Of a stretch of DNA of 64,000 nucleotides, positions 38,085 to 45,793 are shown one piece after another; within the stretch, counting starts at the first letter, position 1, and each line of letters begins with the position of its first letter. The notes under the pieces were generated by a model. That model searched no databases and was not told where the DNA came from. It worked only from the letters and a program-made list of their open reading frames with translations. The DNA lies in NCBI RefSeq assembly GCF_900106555.1, contig NZ_FNOE01000006.1, forward strand, positions 1 to 64,000. The letters run 5' to 3'. The position numbers and the translations under genes were made by a program. The DNA comes from Nitrosomonas oligotropha. GTDB lineage: Bacteria > Pseudomonadota > Gammaproteobacteria > Burkholderiales > Nitrosomonadaceae.

Positions 38085-39368
38085 TTACCCCCTTTCTCTT
38101 CCGAGGCCCTTAACAGTAAACCGGCTACCTCGCCCCTTTGTGCTTTCAACCGAAATAGTCCAGTTGTAATGCTCGCAGATACGCTGAACGATAGACAAAC
38201 CCAGTCTGACTCTATCCGAGTTGTTGGGATTGTATACCGCGTATCCTTTGAATATTTGCGCTTGCATTACGGGATCGATACCCACACCGGTATCGGTAAC
38301 GGTGAATTGATCGGGTTCCAGCGTCACCACCACACTGCCCCGCTCGGTGTAACGGAATGCATTGCGCACCAAATTGGCGACTAAGACGCTTAGGATACCG
38401 GAAGGCGCCGATACGGCTAACCGGTCATTCTCCTCGACAACAACTTCAACCGGCTTATTGCCCAGCCACACCCGTTGCTGCTCGATCACTTTGCGGACGA
38501 TAGGCTCCATTTCATGCGTGCCAATATCCGTCGGCTCGTTATGCAACTGCGCTAATACTAAAAAAGTTTCGATCAGCTCGGACATCTCTCCGGCGGCGCG
38601 TTGAATGCGCTGAATCCGTTCATGTTCCGCCGCGGACAAATCCTTTTTAGTCGCCAGTACCTCTGCCGCCATGCTAATGCTGGTAACGGGTGTTCGTAAC
38701 TCATGACTGACGTTGCTGGCAAACTCTTTCTCGCGGCTCAGCAGTTGCTGTAATTGCTGATGATAATGTTGCAGTTTGTGCGCCAGAACGCCTATCTCGT
38801 CATTGCCAAATTCGGATAAATCAAGAACCTCACCGGGTTGATTCTTAAACGCCATCACTTGATAGGCAAGCCGTCTGATGGGGCTAATCACATAATGCGC
38901 CATTCTCCAGCCAAAGATAAACGCGATCAGCAAGGTAATGAATGCACACAATCCAACGAGACGGATGAATTCAAGTTCACGCTTATGGATGCTGGTGTCG
39001 TCAAATTTGATCGCATAACGTGCATCACCGATATCCTCGACCAGCACGCGATAGTCCCGGCCATTGTATGTTACATCGTGAATGCCGCGAGGAAGCTTAC
39101 GCAGGTATTCCGGAATGGTGTCCGTTTCGTCCGGCAGTGCGGAATAAATGACGATGGTTGAGCGTGAATGCGAGAATCCGGATTTCTGTGCGTCATTGCC
39201 TTGCTGCTGGAACCGTTTAAGCTCGGCATGCAGTATTTCATCGAGTATGTTGATTTCAATCGTTTTCAACGCAGCGACCAGACTCAAACCGAGTAACAGT
39301 GTGATCACGGTACCCAGTAATAGAAACGACAGTATAATGCTGCGGCTCAGCCGCTTAGTCTTCTGCAT
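38085..39368 (-). CDS. sensor histidine kinase (two-component system)
   Basis: 427 residues from the ATG at 39368; the frame extends further up but would lie inside the regulator gene. Two membrane helices (about 8-33 and 138-162) flank a short periplasmic sensor of about 100 residues. HAMP (about 163-215), HisKA with the phosphorylated His in FASNVSHELRTPVTS and HATPase_c (NLVRNAFRYT, VTDTGVGID, LGLSIVQRI) follow. Its start overlaps the end of the regulator gene by 14 bases, so they are co-translated. The signal is unknown; position suggests control of the adjacent SulP permease. Confidence 0.9.
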   Translation of the reverse strand: MQKTKRLSRSIILSFLLLGTVITLLLGLSLVAALKTIEINILDEILHAELKRFQQQGNDAQKSGFSHSRSTIVIYSALPDETDTIPEYLRKLPRGIHDVTYNGRDYRVLVEDIGDARYAIKFDDTSIHKRELEFIRLVGLCAFITLLIAFIFGWRMAHYVISPIRRLAYQVMAFKNQPGEVLDLSEFGNDEIGVLAHKLQHYHQQLQQLLSREKEFASNVSHELRTPVTSISMAAEVLATKKDLSAAEHERIQRIQRAAGEMSELIETFLVLAQLHNEPTDIGTHEMEPIVRKVIEQQRVWLGNKPVEVVVEENDRLAVSAPSGILSVLVANLVRNAFRYTERGSVVVTLEPDQFTVTDTGVGIDPVMQAQIFKGYAVYNPNNSDRVRLGLSIVQRICEHYNWTISVESTKGRGSRFTVKGLGRERG

Positions 39369-40038
39369 TCCTGTCCGTAATCTTGAACCCAAAACCGCGT
39401 ACCGTATGCAAAAGTGGCTGATCAAACGGCCGGTCAATGAGCTGTCGAAGATTAAAAAGATGGGTTCGCAACACATCGCTGTCTGGCCGATGATCCTGCC
39501 AAACGACACGTTCCAATTCTTCCCTGGTAATGACGCGGTGCGGATTCTGCATCAGATACATGAGTAACCGGAATAATGACGAGCTGAGTTCTATCCGTTT
39601 GCCTGCGCGATAGACTTCGTGAGTGCTCGCATCGAGCGTGAGATCGCCGATCTGTAATCGTGAATCCGGCACACGGCCAATGCGTTCCGATAATACTTTG
39701 ATCCGCGCTGCGAGCTCTTTCAAGGAAAAAGGCTTGACCAAGTAATCATCCGCACCTGATTCAAAACCTTGTAATTTATTCTCCAGTAAACCTCTGGCGG
39801 TCAACATGAGCACCGGAACTGAGCGGCGTGCATCATGGCGAATCCGGTAGCAGATATCAATGCCATCGATATCCGGCAACCCGAGATCCAGAATGATCAC
39901 GCAATAATCTTTCGTAATAGCGAGATTCAATCCAGTCATACCGTCGCTGGCTATGTCGACTGAGTAGTTTAAGTTCTCCAGATAATCACGAATACTGGCA
40001 GCGATATCTTGGTTATCTTCTATGACAAGCACTTTCAT
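39355..40038 (-). CDS. OmpR/PhoB-family response regulator
   Basis: 227 residues. Receiver domain (1-115) with the phospho-acceptor Asp in IILDLGLPD (residue about 51) and the conserved Lys in YLVKPF. A winged-helix DNA-binding domain (about 125-222; TREELERVVW, LRTHLFNLRQLI, VRGFGFKI) follows. It pairs with the kinase downstream. Regulators of this family usually bind direct repeats spaced one helical turn apart; such a repeat lies upstream of the neighbouring SulP gene. Confidence 0.93.
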   Translation of the reverse strand: MKVLVIEDNQDIAASIRDYLENLNYSVDIASDGMTGLNLAITKDYCVIILDLGLPDIDGIDICYRIRHDARRSVPVLMLTARGLLENKLQGFESGADDYLVKPFSLKELAARIKVLSERIGRVPDSRLQIGDLTLDASTHEVYRAGKRIELSSSLFRLLMYLMQNPHRVITREELERVVWQDHRPDSDVLRTHLFNLRQLIDRPFDQPLLHTVRGFGFKITDRNAED

Positions 40039-40116
40039 GACGCATCCTTACCCAATAAAATCCAGAAGAATTAATTAGGGTCCCGCCAAGCAGCTTTGCA
40101 TCGCCCAGCCAACGAA

Positions 40117-40138
40117 GGGCGGATTTGATAGTCCGCCC
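40117..40138 (-). terminator. hairpin between the SulP gene and the two-component genes
   Basis: GGGCGGA (40117-40123) and TCCGCCC (40132-40138) form a 7-bp G/C-rich stem with an 8-base loop, 37 bp after the SulP stop on the - strand. No T-run follows, so it may reduce rather than stop read-through into the regulator gene. Confidence 0.45.
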
Positions 40139-40175
40139 CCTGTACGCTGATTCTTAAGAAAATAACAACGAAATG

Positions 40176-41510
40176 TTACTGTAGATTGCTGCTATCTTTC
40201 TTTAGATTATCAAAGTACCGCTTAACGACCGTTTTGCCTGACAAGTTGTCGTGTTTGGTAAACACCATAAAATGAATGATACCGTGTAATACCATCGCAA
40301 TCAGCAAACCTTCAAAAATACCCACTTTATAAACCAGCCCCGCGGTTAAAAAAGAAAGTACCACCGCATAAGGACCATAATGCGTCACATGCACCAATCC
40401 GGCAATCATTTTATACCCGGTAAACATCATGATCGCCGCCAGTGAGAACTTGGGCAAATAGTTAAGATAATGAGTATTGAAGGTAAAGAAGCAAACCACT
40501 GACCCAATGATCAAAACGGAAAACTTGGTCATTGCTCCGGCGAGCTTATTTGTCGTGCTTTTAGCTAAACCGTCCAGATTGGTCATGCCATGAAAGAAGC
40601 TGGACCCCAGATTGGCAATCCAGATGGCCAGCAAGCTATTATTGCTATTGGTTTTGCGCCGTAATGGATCGATTTTCTCTATCGCCGCATTACTCATGAC
40701 TTGTTCGATCACGTCAACAATCGCCAGCATGGCACAAAACAGCACCATATAAGCCAGCATCAAGAAAGATACGTCCGCTTGCGGCAATGGTAAGCGCAAA
40801 TGAAGATCGACATCTTGCACAGAAATCATCGGCACGCTGACAAACCGAGCCAGGATAACACCGCCGACAATGAGCACGAAATAGGGAATGGCAGGTTGCG
40901 TGTTCTTAAATCTGGAGAATAGCAATAAAAATACCGCAAGACCTGCACCTGAGATCGCTACCATTTGAATACGCGCACTATTCCAGAATTCTTCGGTAAC
41001 CAGTGCATCTGAAATTTCATAAGTAAATTCCGAAAACTTCAGCAATATTTTTAATCCTACACCGGCCAGCAATCCTTCAACCAGATAAACCGGAACAGCA
41101 ACCAGCAGATACCGTTGCCAATTGAATTTCCAGATAATTGCTTGCATGACCGCCGTCAGAAAAATACAAAATGCCATATTTTCCCAGCCAAAAGTAGCAA
41201 CACCCATTGCCAGCACCGGCGCCAAACCCGCAGCGATACCCGGTGAACCGATGTAGTTACCTGGCTTGAACCAGGCATTAATCCAGCCAATGAAGGAAGC
41301 AAAAGCGACCGTCGCCAGCCCCACTTTGATTGGGTAATCAGACATGATCGCAATACCAACCGTTAGCGGAATCGCCATTGCGCCGGTAATGAAACCTGCG
41401 GCAGTATCGCGTAACAGGTATTGCGATTGAAAAGCGGCGGAACCGGCTTTCTTAGCTACAGTCGTTGTTTGTTCGCCAGGCAACAATTTCTCTATTGTTT
41501 GCGATTTCAT
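40176..41510 (-). CDS. SulP/SLC26-like anion permease lacking a STAS domain
   Basis: 444 residues with about twelve to fourteen transmembrane helices. The N-terminal pattern RDTAAGFITGAMAIPLTVGIAIMSDYPIKVGLATVAFASFI matches the first helices of SulP transporters; FHGMTNLDGLAKSTTNKLAGA resembles their central region. The cytoplasmic C-terminal STAS domain of typical SulP proteins is absent; only about 30 polar residues follow the last helix. Family members carry sulfate, bicarbonate or other anions; for an autotrophic nitrifier bicarbonate is attractive but unproven. It precedes a two-component system on the same strand. Confidence 0.78.
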   Translation of the reverse strand: MKSQTIEKLLPGEQTTTVAKKAGSAAFQSQYLLRDTAAGFITGAMAIPLTVGIAIMSDYPIKVGLATVAFASFIGWINAWFKPGNYIGSPGIAAGLAPVLAMGVATFGWENMAFCIFLTAVMQAIIWKFNWQRYLLVAVPVYLVEGLLAGVGLKILLKFSEFTYEISDALVTEEFWNSARIQMVAISGAGLAVFLLLFSRFKNTQPAIPYFVLIVGGVILARFVSVPMISVQDVDLHLRLPLPQADVSFLMLAYMVLFCAMLAIVDVIEQVMSNAAIEKIDPLRRKTNSNNSLLAIWIANLGSSFFHGMTNLDGLAKSTTNKLAGAMTKFSVLIIGSVVCFFTFNTHYLNYLPKFSLAAIMMFTGYKMIAGLVHVTHYGPYAVVLSFLTAGLVYKVGIFEGLLIAMVLHGIIHFMVFTKHDNLSGKTVVKRYFDNLKKDSSNLQ

Positions 41511-41941
41511 AAACTGTTCCCCCCAATAAAATTAAATGACAATGAACAACAAGAGATTTAATGTTCGATACTCCATTGAGTAATTCTCCTATGACTTATT
41601 GCCGGTAATACACTCTATTACTTTGACAGTTTACTTATATCTTAATTGATGTAAAATTTTCATAAAATCTCTGTTAACGCTTTGTTAAGAAAACACCAAA
41701 ATAGCTTGTTGCCTTCGGATATTCACGCATTCCTAACGACAAAGATATTTAGAAAGCAAGTCAGACTACAACAGCAACAGACGAATCACTCCATTGTTGC
41801 GGTACTTGTTCTGGGGTTGTGAACGATGCGCGCAGCGCTGAAACTGGCGCGATAGATGGTACGAATTTGCCCTGCAAACACCCTCACAACAATTGCAGGC
41901 GCCTTGAAAAGAGCATGACGCCCCTGAAATAATTGCCGCGC
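41511..41941. other. 431-bp region upstream of the SulP gene
   Basis: Holds the SulP control region (A/T-rich, 41580-41700), with TATAAG on the - strand as a possible -10 box near 41638. The rest, down to the end of apeB, shows no gene that I can support and no clear terminator. Confidence 0.5.
41672..41688. promoter_or_regulatory. TGTTAA-N5-TGTTAA direct repeat
   Basis: Two exact hexamers 11 bases apart (41672-41677 and 41683-41688), about 160 bp upstream of the SulP ATG. This spacing is typical of operators for OmpR/PhoB-class regulators, and such a regulator is encoded just downstream. It lies about 30 bp upstream of the possible -10 box, where an activator could act. By eye only. Confidence 0.45.
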
Positions 41942-43246
41942 CTAATCGCTAAAAAACCGCTTCAACACTTGGATCATATAACCATGATCCTGCACACCGG
42001 CGCTTTCCCGCACGCTGTGCATGGCCCACATCGGGCAGCCGATGTCGACACTGCGGATACCCAGTTTGGCCGAGGCAATCGGGCCGATGGTGCTGCCGCA
42101 TGGCAAGTCGCTGCGGTGCGAGTAGCGTTGATGGGGAACACCGGCTTCTTCGCACCACTGGATGAAATGTGCAATCGAGACACTTTCCGAGCTGTAGCGG
42201 CGGTTGGCGTTGGATTTGATCACCGGACCTTTGTTGACGAAAACCCGGTGATCGGCGTCATACGCGGCGGGAAAATTCGGCTGGTAGGCATGCGCCATGT
42301 CAGCGCTGATCAGAAAGCTCTGCGCCATTGCGCGCGCCGTGTCTTCGCGCTCCGCTGACGTCGCGATGCCAATGCGCTGCAACACGTCGGCCAGAAAACT
42401 GCCGCCCGCGCCGATGTGACTTTCACTGCCGATTTCCTCGTGGTCGAAAAACGCGCACACCAGCGTACTTTGCGCGGAATCCAGCACGGCATCGTCCAGC
42501 ATGGCTTGCAATGCGGCGTGGCAGGAAGCCAGGTTGTCGATCTGGCTATCGGCGTAAAATTCCTCGTTCGCGCCCCATAATGCGCCCTTTTGCGTATCGT
42601 ACACCGCCAGATCCCACGACCGCATTTGCGCAGCGTTAATGCCTGCCGCTTGTTCCAGCAGTTGCAAAAAGTAAGGTTTCGGTAGCTGGCCGCCAGTCAA
42701 TTGCGCGAACAGCAGCGGCAATTCGTTCTGCTTGTGCAATTTCAAGCCGTCCTCGTTGACACCCCGATTCATGTGTATCGCCAGATTCGGCAAGCGCAGC
42801 AGCGGCCGGTCGAAGCGCACCCGCTTATAAGCGAGATTTCCTTGCTCGTCGATGTAACTGATCCGTCCAGCCAAACTCAGATCGCGGTCGGCAAAGGTCG
42901 CGAGAATCGGCCCGCCGTAAATTTCAACGCCAAGCCGGGCCAGACCGTCGTTCACGGTCGCCGCATTCGGCCGGATGCGGAATCCCGGCGAATCGGTATG
43001 CGCGCCGACGATCTTGAACCCCGATTCGGCGGGTGCTTTGTGTCCCACCACAAACAGCACAATCGACGAATCGTCGCGCACCACGTAATAGCGCCCGCCC
43101 GCTTGCAATGACCATTTGGCGGTTTCATCGAGGCGCACGAACTGAAACTTTTGAATCGCCGCCTCGACCGTAGCCACCGCATGCCAGGGACTTGGGCTTT
43201 GGTCAATGAAATCCAGCAAATGCTGCACGTGTTGTTTGGCTGTCAT
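41942..43246 (-). CDS. apeB: M18 family aminopeptidase
   Basis: 434 residues, the usual length. Zinc-ligand motifs are present: VGAHTDSPGFRI near residue 80, FFDHEEIGSES near 245-255 with the catalytic Glu pair, and the final His in RYSHRSDLPCGSTIGPI near 398. Members are cytoplasmic dodecameric aminopeptidases preferring acidic or neutral N-terminal residues. Single gene between two unrelated units. Confidence 0.93.
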   Translation of the reverse strand: MTAKQHVQHLLDFIDQSPSPWHAVATVEAAIQKFQFVRLDETAKWSLQAGGRYYVVRDDSSIVLFVVGHKAPAESGFKIVGAHTDSPGFRIRPNAATVNDGLARLGVEIYGGPILATFADRDLSLAGRISYIDEQGNLAYKRVRFDRPLLRLPNLAIHMNRGVNEDGLKLHKQNELPLLFAQLTGGQLPKPYFLQLLEQAAGINAAQMRSWDLAVYDTQKGALWGANEEFYADSQIDNLASCHAALQAMLDDAVLDSAQSTLVCAFFDHEEIGSESHIGAGGSFLADVLQRIGIATSAEREDTARAMAQSFLISADMAHAYQPNFPAAYDADHRVFVNKGPVIKSNANRRYSSESVSIAHFIQWCEEAGVPHQRYSHRSDLPCGSTIGPIASAKLGIRSVDIGCPMWAMHSVRESAGVQDHGYMIQVLKRFFSD

Positions 43247-43482
43247 GATTGGTATTTTTTCTCAATGATTTATTCAGGGTTTCTGTTGCGGGAAAAATAT
43301 ACGGAAAGGCGCAGACTCCGTCAATGATGCTGCTGCACAATCCAATAGATCAGATTTTCACACCGCGCAAAGCAGAAAATAAAAGGTGATTCCACCTCTC
43401 AGGCACACACATGACCGTACGGCATTGATGATAAAATCCCGGCAACCCATTTAATCACACTGTTCAGCAAAGGAACCGCTGC

Positions 43483-45117
43483 GTGCGCCGCTTTCAAAAT
43501 AAACTGTTCTTACCGCATTTCCAATTTTTCTGTTGTTTGTTTCTTCTGTTCAATCCATCGATTACCCTCGCATTGATCGCGGATGCGAAAGAAATCGAAC
43601 GGCAACTCGCAAAACCCGCGTCGCTTTCGTTGAGCAAAAACGGGCTTGCCGACTTGCAGCGATTCTATGCCACGCGGAATTCTCAGCCGGTATGGGTCAC
43701 AAACCCGGTGTCGTCTTTGCTTGAAACGGCGTTAACGTTCATCGCAAATGCGGAAACCGAAGGGCTGGATAGCGAAGACTATCAACTGCAACATTTGCAG
43801 CAATTGCAGCATCACGCCGGGCAGTCTTCATCCGCAGCAGCCGAGCTGGAAGTGCTGACGACGCATGCAGTGCTGATGCTGGCGCGGGATTTGGCGCGCG
43901 GTCACTTGACGGCCGCTGCGGCTGACAAGGATTGGCACATTCCACAACGCACTTTCGATGCCGTCGCGTTCTTGCAGGAAGCGCTCAAGAAAGACCGTTT
44001 GCAACCCGCATTCGATGAGTTATCCCCGAAGAATCCCAGTTATCAGTCGCTCAAGCAGACATTGGCGCACTATCGCCAGCTTGCCGGCAATCACACCGAA
44101 TGGGTTCATATTCCCACTTCACCTTCGATACGGCCGGGCGACACACACCCGCACATTCCCTTGATCCGGCAGCGCATGGTGCAAGCGTATGCGGCCGATG
44201 GCGTTGCCGAATATCACATCGCCGCCAGCGGGAACCAGCACTACGATCACGAGCTGGTGACAGCGGTCAAGGCGTTTCAAGCGCAACATGGCTTGAACAG
44301 CGACGGCGTGATCGGTAAGAACACGCTCCGCGCCATGAACCGGCCGCTGACCTGGAAAATCCGCCAGCTGCGCATCAACATGGAGCGCTTGCGCTGGCTG
44401 CCGAGAAATCTGGGTGCGCGCTACTTGCTGGTCAATACCGCCGGTTTCAAGCTTTCCGCGTTTGAAAACGACGAGCAAGTTCTGGATATGCGCATCATCG
44501 TTGGGCGCGATTATCGCAGCACGCCCAGTTTCAACGGCGCGCTGTCGCATATGGTGCTGAATCCTTATTGGAATGTTCCGGTCAGTATCGCCACCAAGGA
44601 TTTATTGCCGAAGCAGCAGAGCGACCCGATGTTCTTCACGCAGGGCGGCTTCAAGATTTATCCCGGCAATAACCGCAACGCCGAAGCCATCGACCCGGAA
44701 ACGATCGATTGGCATAAACTCAAGCGAGGATTTCCTTATTTCTTGCGCCAGGATCCCGGCAAACACAACGCGCTGGGCAGGATCAAGTTCATGTTCGCCA
44801 ATTCTTTCGACATTTATCTGCACGATACGCCGTCCAAATCGCTGTTCCAGAGAGATATCCGCACGTTCAGCTCCGGCTGCATCCGGCTGGAGAAACCACT
44901 GGAATTGGCCGCTTTTGCTTTGAATCAAGAGAACTTACCGGAAAAATTTGTCGAGGATTTGGACAGCGAGAAGACCATCACCAAGCATTTACCTAAACCA
45001 CTGCCGATTTACTTAGTGTATATTACGGCCTGGGTTGATGAACCAAGCAAATTGGTGCAGTTTTACCCCGATATTTATGACCGAGATTCCAACGCTTTGC
45101 GTTATGCTCGCTGGTAG
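43483..45117 (+). CDS. L,D-transpeptidase of the YcbB/LdtD type
   Basis: 544 residues starting at GTG with AAAGGA upstream. A signal anchor (about 10-30) is followed by a scaffold region, a peptidoglycan-binding domain (about 250-300; VKAFQAQHGLNSDGVIGKNT) and a YkuD catalytic domain (about 318-480). The catalytic signature HDTPSK ... FSSGCIRLEKP holds the active-site Cys at about residue 466. Such enzymes make 3-3 cross-links in peptidoglycan. The next gene, 50 bp on, encodes a DUF882 cell-wall protein; the same pair (ycbB-ycbK) occurs in enterobacteria. Confidence 0.92.
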   Translation: MRRFQNKLFLPHFQFFCCLFLLFNPSITLALIADAKEIERQLAKPASLSLSKNGLADLQRFYATRNSQPVWVTNPVSSLLETALTFIANAETEGLDSEDYQLQHLQQLQHHAGQSSSAAAELEVLTTHAVLMLARDLARGHLTAAAADKDWHIPQRTFDAVAFLQEALKKDRLQPAFDELSPKNPSYQSLKQTLAHYRQLAGNHTEWVHIPTSPSIRPGDTHPHIPLIRQRMVQAYAADGVAEYHIAASGNQHYDHELVTAVKAFQAQHGLNSDGVIGKNTLRAMNRPLTWKIRQLRINMERLRWLPRNLGARYLLVNTAGFKLSAFENDEQVLDMRIIVGRDYRSTPSFNGALSHMVLNPYWNVPVSIATKDLLPKQQSDPMFFTQGGFKIYPGNNRNAEAIDPETIDWHKLKRGFPYFLRQDPGKHNALGRIKFMFANSFDIYLHDTPSKSLFQRDIRTFSSGCIRLEKPLELAAFALNQENLPEKFVEDLDSEKTITKHLPKPLPIYLVYITAWVDEPSKLVQFYPDIYDRDSNALRYARW

Positions 45118-45167
45118 CAATTGATTATTCGCACACATTCGCAAGATTTTCAGGGAGAAAACAGCCG

Positions 45168-45776
45168 ATGATACGAGGTTTCTTCAATCAAGCTAACTTA
45201 TCAGAATTATCAGAAACTACCCAACAACCCGAATTAAGCCGCCGCCGTTTTTTACGTGCAGGATTAGGTGCTTGCGCCGCACTGGCGCTACCGATGGGCG
45301 CATCGACTGCGCATGCGGCGATCAGAAGACCGTTCGAGAAAAAGCTGAGTTTTCTGAATTTACACACCGGCGAACGCACGCACGCAACCTTCTGGGCCAA
45401 TGGACGTTATATCCCGGAAAGTATGCGCGCTATCAATTATGTGCTGCGCGATCACCGCACCGGCGACCGCCGCTCGATAGATCCCCAGCTTTTTGACCTG
45501 CTTTACCTGCTGCAACACAAACTAGGCACCAAACAAGAATTCCATGTCATCTCCGCGTACCGCTCCCCCGCCACCAACGCCAAACTGGCCGAACAAAGCG
45601 GCGGCGTCGCCAAAAACAGCATGCATACGCACGGCAAAGCCATCGATATCCGCTTGCCCGGTCGTAAACTCTCCGATATCCGCTCTGCTGCCATGTCGCT
45701 GCAAGCCGGTGGCGTCGGTTATTATCCTTCTTCCAACTTTATTCACTTGGATACGGGAAATTTCCGTTACTGGTAA
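45168..45776 (+). CDS. Tat-exported DUF882 (YcbK/MepK-like) peptidoglycan hydrolase
   Basis: 202 residues. The N-terminus has a twin-arginine signal (SRRRFLRAGLGA, cut after STAHA), so the protein is exported folded. The DUF882/peptidase M15-like domain (about 75-202) has zinc-type residues in SAYRSPATNAKL, SMHTHGKAIDIRLPG and NFIHLDTGNFRYW. E. coli MepK of this family cleaves 3-3 cross-links made by L,D-transpeptidases, which fits its place directly after the transpeptidase gene. Confidence 0.9.
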   Translation: MIRGFFNQANLSELSETTQQPELSRRRFLRAGLGACAALALPMGASTAHAAIRRPFEKKLSFLNLHTGERTHATFWANGRYIPESMRAINYVLRDHRTGDRRSIDPQLFDLLYLLQHKLGTKQEFHVISAYRSPATNAKLAEQSGGVAKNSMHTHGKAIDIRLPGRKLSDIRSAAMSLQAGGVGYYPSSNFIHLDTGNFRYW

Positions 45777-45793
45777 CGGATTGAATAATCTTT

